This document shows, in pieces, positions 6,329 to 11,391 of a stretch of DNA of 11,391 nt. Each line of letters starts with the position of its first letter. Within the stretch, counting starts at the first letter, position 1. Under the pieces are notes generated by a model that searched no databases, had not been told where the DNA came from, and saw only the letters and a program-made list of their open reading frames with translations. A program made the position numbers and the translations under genes. The stretch spans positions 1 to 11,391 of the forward strand of contig CANGZO010000052.1 of NCBI GenBank assembly GCA_947458305.1. The letters are read 5' to 3'. The stretch is from Comamonadaceae bacterium (GTDB taxonomy: Bacteria > Pseudomonadota > Gammaproteobacteria > Burkholderiales > Burkholderiaceae_C).

Positions 6329-7820
6329 TGGTGCGGGTTTGGGGGCTGAGTTTTTTCCAAGGCAAATCGCCCGGGTCGGCAGCCATCGGACCTGCCGCCT
6401 TGGCCACCAGCACACGGCTGGCAATGGGTGTGAAGTCAGCGCGGAAATGGTTGGAGCTTTTGACCACCAAGAGCTTCATCTGCTCAGGCTGAATGTCCAC
6501 GGCGCGAAAGAGTTCGCGGTCCAGCATCTGCATCTTGCCGCTGGCCACGGCGATCAGTACACCGTCAATTTCCAAACACGCGCAAGGGCCAATGTGGGCC
6601 TTCATGCCGGTCATCATCGGGCCTTTGAGTTCGCAATCGTCCGGCCCCAAAGCACGGACCGTGAAGCGCCCTTGCAAGGGCGGGTCGCTGGGCTCGCCGG
6701 TGAACGTGGGCACGGCCTTGCCCAAAACCAGCTGCAAACTGGCCCCCACACCAGCCTCATGCGCCATGCGGGCCGCTGCGGGGTCATACAGCAAACCCAA
6801 AGCCACCTGGCCAGGCCAGCGCTGGCCAGCGCCTTGCTGCAGCAAGGCGTGCAACATGCCGGTGGTGTTGCTGTCACCGCCTGCGCCCGGGTTGTCCTGC
6901 GTGTCGGCCATGACCACAGGCGGGCCCGACACCTCGGCGGTGGCCAGGGCTTGCGCTACCGCTTCGCGGGCGGGCAGCACATCGGGGCGCCATTGGCTGG
7001 GCTCGGCCACACGTTCAAACAAACGCTGCACCGCCATTTCAGCCTGAGGGCCGTGACCCCAGACCACCGGGCCGCATTCGTCAAAGTCGGACGCCGGAAA
7101 ACCCATGCAAAAACTCAGCATGCAGCCGGTCTGCGCCTCCAGCGCGATCATTTCCTCGTACAGGTCTTTGGCCGGGGCCATCCAGGTGCTTTGCGCATTG
7201 AGTGGGATCAAAAATGGGAGGCGACGCGCCTGCACCGGGCGCTTAGCCCCCGCACGCAGGTGTTCGCGCAGCAAGAGGGCCGCGCGTTCGCCGGTCTCGG
7301 CCATATCGATGTGTGGGTAAGTGCGGTATGCCACCAGACCATCGGACACGCGCAGCATGCGCTCGGTCACATTGGCGTGCAGGTCCAAGCTCGCGACGAT
7401 GGGCACGCGGGGACCCACCACGGCGCGGACACGAGAGATGAGTTCACCCTCACTGTCGTCGGCGTTTTCGGCCACGGCGGCACCGTGCAAGTCCAGGTAC
7501 ACGCCGTCCAGGCCCTGCACCATGGCGGCGCGCACGTCGTCCAGGATGGCACTGCAAATGCGCTCAAAAGCGTCACGCGTGACATAGGACGATGGCGTGG
7601 CCCCGGCCCAAGCCGAAGGCACCAGCTGCCAGCCTTCGCGCCGGGCCGCATCCATGAACCCGCCCACCGGGATGTTCACCCCGGACATTTTTTCCACCAT
7701 GGCCTGACCGCGCACATAGGCCGGAAAGGCCTCACCGGTTTGGAAGGCGGCCCAATCGGCCAGGCTGGGGGCAAAGGTGTTGGTTTCATGCTGGTAGCCA
7801 GCGATCAGGATACGGGTCAT
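6321..7820 (-). CDS. M81-family metallohydrolase (MlrC/microcystinase C-like)
   Basis: The 499-residue protein has the two-part layout of the MlrC family (DUF1485 N-terminal part, MlrC C-terminal part) and normal length. MlrC of microcystin-degrading sphingomonads is a zinc hydrolase that cuts linear peptide breakdown products. Motifs are HETNTF (11-16), YLDLHGA (108-114), ASLDLHANVTE (143-153), YRTYPHIDMAETG (165-177) and ADTQDNPGAGGDSNTT in the second half. The likely zinc ligands are D146, H148 and H170, with the spacing I recall for the three ligands of MlrC. No signal peptide is visible, so it acts in the cytoplasm. It lies 91 bp after the transporter ATPase gene and 93 bp before the amidase. 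Most family members have no known substrate, and microcystin breakdown should not be assumed. The ATG start gives the usual MTRILIAG N-terminus. Confidence 0.93.
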   Translation of the reverse strand: MTRILIAGYQHETNTFAPSLADWAAFQTGEAFPAYVRGQAMVEKMSGVNIPVGGFMDAARREGWQLVPSAWAGATPSSYVTRDAFERICSAILDDVRAAMVQGLDGVYLDLHGAAVAENADDSEGELISRVRAVVGPRVPIVASLDLHANVTERMLRVSDGLVAYRTYPHIDMAETGERAALLLREHLRAGAKRPVQARRLPFLIPLNAQSTWMAPAKDLYEEMIALEAQTGCMLSFCMGFPASDFDECGPVVWGHGPQAEMAVQRLFERVAEPSQWRPDVLPAREAVAQALATAEVSGPPVVMADTQDNPGAGGDSNTTGMLHALLQQGAGQRWPGQVALGLLYDPAAARMAHEAGVGASLQLVLGKAVPTFTGEPSDPPLQGRFTVRALGPDDCELKGPMMTGMKAHIGPCACLEIDGVLIAVASGKMQMLDRELFRAVDIQPEQMKLLVVKSSNHFRADFTPIASRVLVAKAAGPMAADPGDLPWKKLSPQTRTRP

Positions 7821-7911
7821 ACGGTGTCAAATCGTCTCGGGGCCCTCGGGCTTCGAGTCAAATGTGGAAATGAAGTGTGGTGAATCGAGCGTGAGACTGT
7901 GGAGTGGGCCA

Positions 7912-9531
7912 TCAGGCCTCAAGCGGCGGCAAAGAGGCGGGTGCGGCTTCAAACAAGCGCCGGGTGTAGTCTTGTTGGGGGTTCGCATACAGCGCGGCGG
8001 TGGGGCCCTCTTCAACGATCAGGCCCTGGTGCATGACGATCACGCGGTCGCACAGCTGGGCGGCCACACGCAGGTCGTGGGTGATGAACAACAGCCCCAA
8101 GCCCAAACGCCCCTGGATTTCGCGCAGCAAATTCAAGATTTGGGCCTGAACGCTGACGTCAAGGGCACTCACAGCCTCGTCGGCGACCAAAACCTTGGGT
8201 TGACAGGCCAACGCCCGCGCAATGGCCAAACGTTGGCGTTGCCCACCACTGAACTGGCTGGGGTAGCGTTGCAAGGCCTCGACCGGCAAGCGCACCTGCG
8301 CCATCAATTCGGCCGCCAGGGCTTCGGCCTGGGCGCGGGTTTGGCCAAAGTTCATGGCCCCTTCGACCATGGACTGGCCCACTGTGCGACGCGGGTTGAG
8401 CGAGCGGTTGGGGTCTTGGAACACCACCTGCACCAAGCTGCGCAAGGGCCGCAAACGGCTTTCAGGCCATTGGGCCACCTCGTGTTCAGCCCAATGGATG
8501 CGCCCTTCGGTCGGATCGATCAAGCGGATCAGGCAACGGGCCAAGGTGGATTTGCCCGAGCCGGACTCGCCCACAATGCCCACGGTCTCGCCCGCATGCA
8601 CCGCGACATGGGCATTTTGCAAAGCCGCCGTGGCGCGGTTGCGCCCCAACCAGTCTCGGCTGGCGTAGGTTTTGCCCACGCCCTGCCCCGACAACAAAAC
8701 CGGACCCGAAAATGCCGGCTTGGCGGCAGGCGGCGTCATGCCCGGCACGGCCGCCAGCAACTGGCGCGTGTACGCGGCTTTCGGGCGGCGCAGGACCTGC
8801 TCGCATGGCCCCCCTTCGACGGCTTCGCCCTGGTTCATGACCAGCACCTCGTCAGCGATCTCGGCCACCACGCCCATGTCGTGTGTGATGAAGAGCACCG
8901 CACTGCCCTGCTCTCGCTGAAGGTCGGCGATCAAACGCAATATTTCTTTTTGGGTGGTGACATCCAGCGCCGTGGTGGGTTCGTCGCAAATGATGAGTGC
9001 GGGCTTGAGCACCACGGCCATGGCGATCACGATGCGCTGACGCTGCCCACCGCTGAGCTGGTGTGGGTAGCTGCGCAGCATGCGCTCAGGATCGGGCAGG
9101 CGCACGCGTTCAAAAATGCGCAGAATTTCGGCGCGGCGCTGCGCTGCTGGCCAATCGGTATGGGTCGAGAGCAACTCTTCGACTTGGTCGCCACAGGTCA
9201 TGACAGGGTTGAGTGCGGTCATGGGCTCTTGGAACACCATGCCCATGCTGCGCCCGCGCAAGGCCCGCAAACGTGCGGCCGAAGCCCCCAGCAAAGACTC
9301 GCCTTGCAACTCAATCTCGCCGCCACTGGCTTGGAGCTCTTTGGCCAGCAAACCCATCACGGTGGTGGCCATGACGGATTTGCCCGAGCCCGACTCACCG
9401 ACCACGCACATGGTCTGGCCTGGAAGAATGCTGAGCGACACCCGGTGCACCGCATGCACGCGATCGCCTCCGGGTGGCAAAGACACCGACAAATCGCGGA
9501 TCGACAACACCGGCACAGGTTCAGCGCTCAT
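7912..9531 (-). CDS. Fused dipeptide/oligopeptide ABC transporter ATPase (DppD-DppF type)
   Basis: This 539-residue protein holds two complete ABC ATPase domains in one chain, like GsiA, and powers the two permeases encoded upstream. Domain 1 (about 8-265) has Walker A GESGSGKS (45-52), Q101, LSGGQ (159-163), Walker B ending in E184 and the switch H217. Domain 2 (about 277-535) has GESGSGKS (321-328), Q372, FSGGQ (427-431), VLVADE ending in E452, and H485. Both sites look able to hydrolyse ATP. Each domain ends with the oligopeptide-transporter C-terminal segment (AAYTRQLLAAVPG and QDYTRRLFEAAP). The linker around 265-277 is short and Pro/Ala-rich. The ATG overlaps the permease stop as TGATG and has GAGG eight bases upstream; a GTG one codon earlier is possible. 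The substrate is set by a binding protein not seen here. Confidence 0.96.
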   Translation of the reverse strand: MSAEPVPVLSIRDLSVSLPPGGDRVHAVHRVSLSILPGQTMCVVGESGSGKSVMATTVMGLLAKELQASGGEIELQGESLLGASAARLRALRGRSMGMVFQEPMTALNPVMTCGDQVEELLSTHTDWPAAQRRAEILRIFERVRLPDPERMLRSYPHQLSGGQRQRIVIAMAVVLKPALIICDEPTTALDVTTQKEILRLIADLQREQGSAVLFITHDMGVVAEIADEVLVMNQGEAVEGGPCEQVLRRPKAAYTRQLLAAVPGMTPPAAKPAFSGPVLLSGQGVGKTYASRDWLGRNRATAALQNAHVAVHAGETVGIVGESGSGKSTLARCLIRLIDPTEGRIHWAEHEVAQWPESRLRPLRSLVQVVFQDPNRSLNPRRTVGQSMVEGAMNFGQTRAQAEALAAELMAQVRLPVEALQRYPSQFSGGQRQRLAIARALACQPKVLVADEAVSALDVSVQAQILNLLREIQGRLGLGLLFITHDLRVAAQLCDRVIVMHQGLIVEEGPTAALYANPQQDYTRRLFEAAPASLPPLEA

Positions 9532-10415
9532 CACGCACCCCTCTTGGCAAATTTAGGGTCGAGCACATCGCGCAAACCATCGCCCAACAAATTCACCGCC
9601 AGCACCGTGGGCACCAAAAACAAAGCGGGGTACAGCACATTGCCCGGGTACTGACTGAACTGCACCCGGCCCTCGGCCATGATGTTGCCCCAGGTCGGGA
9701 TGTCGGCCGGCAAACCCAGTCCCAAGAAACTCAAAATCGCTTCAGTCAAGACCGCACTGGCCGCGATGAAGGTGCCCTGCACGATCAAAGGCGCCATGGC
9801 ATTGGGCAAGATATGCCGCCACAAAATAACCGGGGTTGGCGTGGCCAAGGCCCGCGCTGCCTCAACAAAAGGCTCTTCGCGCAAGGACAGCACCAAGGAC
9901 CGCACCAAGCGGGTGACCCGAGGAATCTCAGGCACGGCGATGGCCACCACCACGGTCCACAACTGCGCACCCAAAGCGGCCACCAAAGCGATCGCCAACA
10001 AGATGGCGGGGATGGCCATCAGACCATCCATGAAGCGCATCAACACCGCGTCCACCGCCCGAAAATAACCCGCCAACATGCCCAAGGTCCCGCCCACCAG
10101 CAGGGCGGCCAAGGCGGTGAACAAGCCGACCAGCAAAGACACCCGCGTGCCATACAAAACCCGGCTGTAAATGTCTCGCCCAAAATTGTCAGAACCCATC
10201 CAGAAGGTGTGGGCCACGCTGGTGCCGTCCAGCAGGGCAAACGCCCCCACCGTGCCCGACAAGGTGTTGATGTGGCCCGAGTCCATGGCCGCCGGGTCGA
10301 CCGTGCCCAACCAAGGCGCCAAACCTGCGATCAGGATCAAAAGACCCAACACCCCCGCGCCAAAACGGATGGAAGTATTGGCGAGCAATTGAGAAGCCAA
10401 GGGTTTCATGGGCAT
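9531..10415 (-). CDS. DppC-like ABC transporter permease
   Basis: An inner-membrane permease of 294 residues that pairs with the DppB-like permease to form the channel of a peptide-type importer. A first membrane helix lies at about 18-36, then the DppC hallmark WMGSDNFGRDIYSRVLYGTR (72-91), followed by roughly five helices at about 94-118, 134-160, 206-234 and 258-280, some of them closely packed. The cytoplasmic EAA loop reads EEPFVEAARALATPTPV with HILPN at 201-205; position 191, where the motif normally has Gly, is Ala. GLGLPADIPTWGNI near 232-245 is a further family signature. The ATG overlaps the previous stop as TGATG; the TTG one codon earlier is a less likely start, and another ATG lies two codons in. 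No strong Shine-Dalgarno is present, so translational coupling is likely. Confidence 0.95.
   Translation of the reverse strand: MPMKPLASQLLANTSIRFGAGVLGLLILIAGLAPWLGTVDPAAMDSGHINTLSGTVGAFALLDGTSVAHTFWMGSDNFGRDIYSRVLYGTRVSLLVGLFTALAALLVGGTLGMLAGYFRAVDAVLMRFMDGLMAIPAILLAIALVAALGAQLWTVVVAIAVPEIPRVTRLVRSLVLSLREEPFVEAARALATPTPVILWRHILPNAMAPLIVQGTFIAASAVLTEAILSFLGLGLPADIPTWGNIMAEGRVQFSQYPGNVLYPALFLVPTVLAVNLLGDGLRDVLDPKFAKRGA
9540..9543 (-). promoter_or_regulatory. Shine-Dalgarno of the fused ATPase gene
   Basis: GAGG on the minus strand, inside the 3' end of the DppC-like gene, lies eight bases before the ATG at 9531 and five before the alternative GTG at 9534. The spacing favours the ATG. Confidence 0.55.
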
Positions 10416-11368
10416 CAATACCGAATGCGCGGGTCAAGCCACAGATAGCTCAAGTCAACCAGCAAATTGATCAGCACATAGAGCGCACTGAAAAACAAAA
10501 CCACGCCCTGAATGACCGGAAAGTCGCGGTTGAGCACAGCGTCCACGGTCAGCGATCCCAAACCGGGGATGGCATAGACCGTCTCGGTCACCACCACGCC
10601 GCCAATCAGCAAAGCCACGCCGATGCCAATGACGGTCACGATGGGCACCGCCGCATTGCTGAGCGCATGGCGCATCAAGACGGCCTGCTCGGTCACCCCT
10701 TTGGCACGCGCCGTGCGGATGTAGTCTTCGGTCAGGGCCTCAGAGACACTGGCCCGCGTGACCCGGGCAATCAAGGCCACATAAATGGTGGCCAAACTGA
10801 GCCAAGGCAAGACCAGTTGCCAGGCCCAGGCCTCGACCCCCTGCGAAGAAGGCCCCAGCAGACGCTTGTAGCCCTGCACCGGGAACCATTTGAGCTCGAT
10901 GGCGAAGATGTAGATCAGCACGTAACCGATGACAAACACCGGCACCGAAAAACCAGCCACCGCAAAGCCCGACAAGATGCGGTCGAGCCAACCGCCCATG
11001 CGCCAGGCCGCCAAGGTGCCCAAAGGCACCGCGATCAACACGGCCAAGAGCATGGTGCCCGCCGCCAGCGACAGGGTCGGCTCGATGCGCTGGCCAATGA
11101 GTTCCAACACCGGCTTGCCCAAGTAAAAGGAATACCCCAAGTCACCCTGGAGCACCCCACTGAACCAAATCCAAAATTGCGTCCAAAGGGGCTCGCTCAA
11201 ACCCAATTGCTCACGGATCCGATCAATGTCTTCGTTGGTGGCGTTGTTGCCCGCAATCACCGCCGCCGGATCGCCCGGCGTGAGGCGCAAGATCAGGAAG
11301 ACCACAACGGCCACCGTCAACAAGACAGGGATCAGCGACAGCAATCGCTGCATCAAAAAACGCAACAT
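10415..11368 (-). CDS. DppB-like ABC transporter permease
   Basis: An inner-membrane permease of 317 residues, the normal DppB/GsiC length. The N-terminus MLRFLMQRLLSLIPVLLTVA with LRLTPGDPA at 27-35 is diagnostic. Membrane helices are at about 9-28, 98-121, 133-157, 184-203, 238-262 and 286-308, giving six. The EAA loop YIRTARAKGVTEQAV (216-230) keeps its Gly224, in contrast to the partner permease. VVTETVYAIPGLGSL near 259-273 and the C-terminal LDPRIRY are typical of the family. It is the first transporter gene on this strand in the window. Only 23 bp of sequence lie upstream, so the promoter and any substrate-binding protein gene are outside. Peptide is the default substrate for the family, but related systems carry glutathione, nickel or opines. 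Confidence 0.96.
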   Translation of the reverse strand: MLRFLMQRLLSLIPVLLTVAVVVFLILRLTPGDPAAVIAGNNATNEDIDRIREQLGLSEPLWTQFWIWFSGVLQGDLGYSFYLGKPVLELIGQRIEPTLSLAAGTMLLAVLIAVPLGTLAAWRMGGWLDRILSGFAVAGFSVPVFVIGYVLIYIFAIELKWFPVQGYKRLLGPSSQGVEAWAWQLVLPWLSLATIYVALIARVTRASVSEALTEDYIRTARAKGVTEQAVLMRHALSNAAVPIVTVIGIGVALLIGGVVVTETVYAIPGLGSLTVDAVLNRDFPVIQGVVLFFSALYVLINLLVDLSYLWLDPRIRY

Positions 11369-11391
11369 GGGGGCTTTCGTGACGCTGCAAG

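Noticed and set aside
7835..7860. GC-rich small hairpins in the gap between the ATPase and M81 genes
   Set aside because: Stems are four to five base pairs with competing pairings and there is no U-tract, so they are not called as a terminator or riboswitch.
5757..9654. Very long plus-strand open frames (708 and 596 codons) opposite the amidase, M81 and ATPase genes
   Set aside because: They lie antisense to genes with clear family motifs, are rich in His, Gln, Arg and Gly as expected from the reverse of GC-rich codons, and show no recognisable domain. Scarcity of stops in GC-rich DNA explains them.
6321..11368. Microcystin degradation gene cluster
   Set aside because: Only the MlrC-like family is present; there is no MlrA, MlrB or MlrD homologue in the window, and M81 proteins are widespread with other or unknown substrates.

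Overview
The window is a GC-rich, gene-dense stretch of a betaproteobacterial chromosome, most likely order Burkholderiales and probably family Comamonadaceae. I infer this from the protein sequences, codon use and gene content; I could not run a search. Nearly every base is coding. I see no tRNA, rRNA, CRISPR array, insertion sequence or phage gene, so this looks like ordinary chromosome and not a mobile island.

Layout, left to right. (1) Positions 1-671, minus strand: 5' part of argB (N-acetylglutamate kinase, arginine synthesis), cut by the window edge. (2) Positions 752-2709, minus strand: rfbB-rfbD, two steps of dTDP-L-rhamnose synthesis, joined by an ATGA stop/start overlap. (3) Positions 2856-4003, plus strand: a PhaF/PhaI-type phasin followed by a PhaD-like TetR regulator, a polyhydroxyalkanoate (PHA) granule module. 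(4) Positions 3979-4773, minus strand: coaX, type III pantothenate kinase, whose 3' end overlaps the regulator's 3' end by 25 bp. (5) Positions 4815-11368, minus strand: a five-gene set read from right to left, namely a DppB-like permease, a DppC-like permease, a fused DppD-DppF ATPase, an M81/MlrC-type metallohydrolase and an amidase-signature amidase.

The right-hand set reads as an uptake-and-hydrolysis operon. The transporter would import a peptide or amide compound, and the two cytoplasmic hydrolases could cut it. No substrate-binding protein is in the window; it may lie just beyond the right edge. The transporter genes are tightly coupled through TGATG junctions, while gaps of about 90 bp precede the two hydrolase genes. 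coaX lies 41 bp after the amidase and may be read by the same transcripts.

There is no clear new defence or mobile system here. The points most worth a second look are the M81 hydrolase plus amidase linked to a peptide transporter, the PhaD/phasin pair with no synthase gene beside it, and the split rhamnose pathway. Starts were chosen by family alignment, Shine-Dalgarno sequences and overlaps, and several are shorter than the longest open frame.
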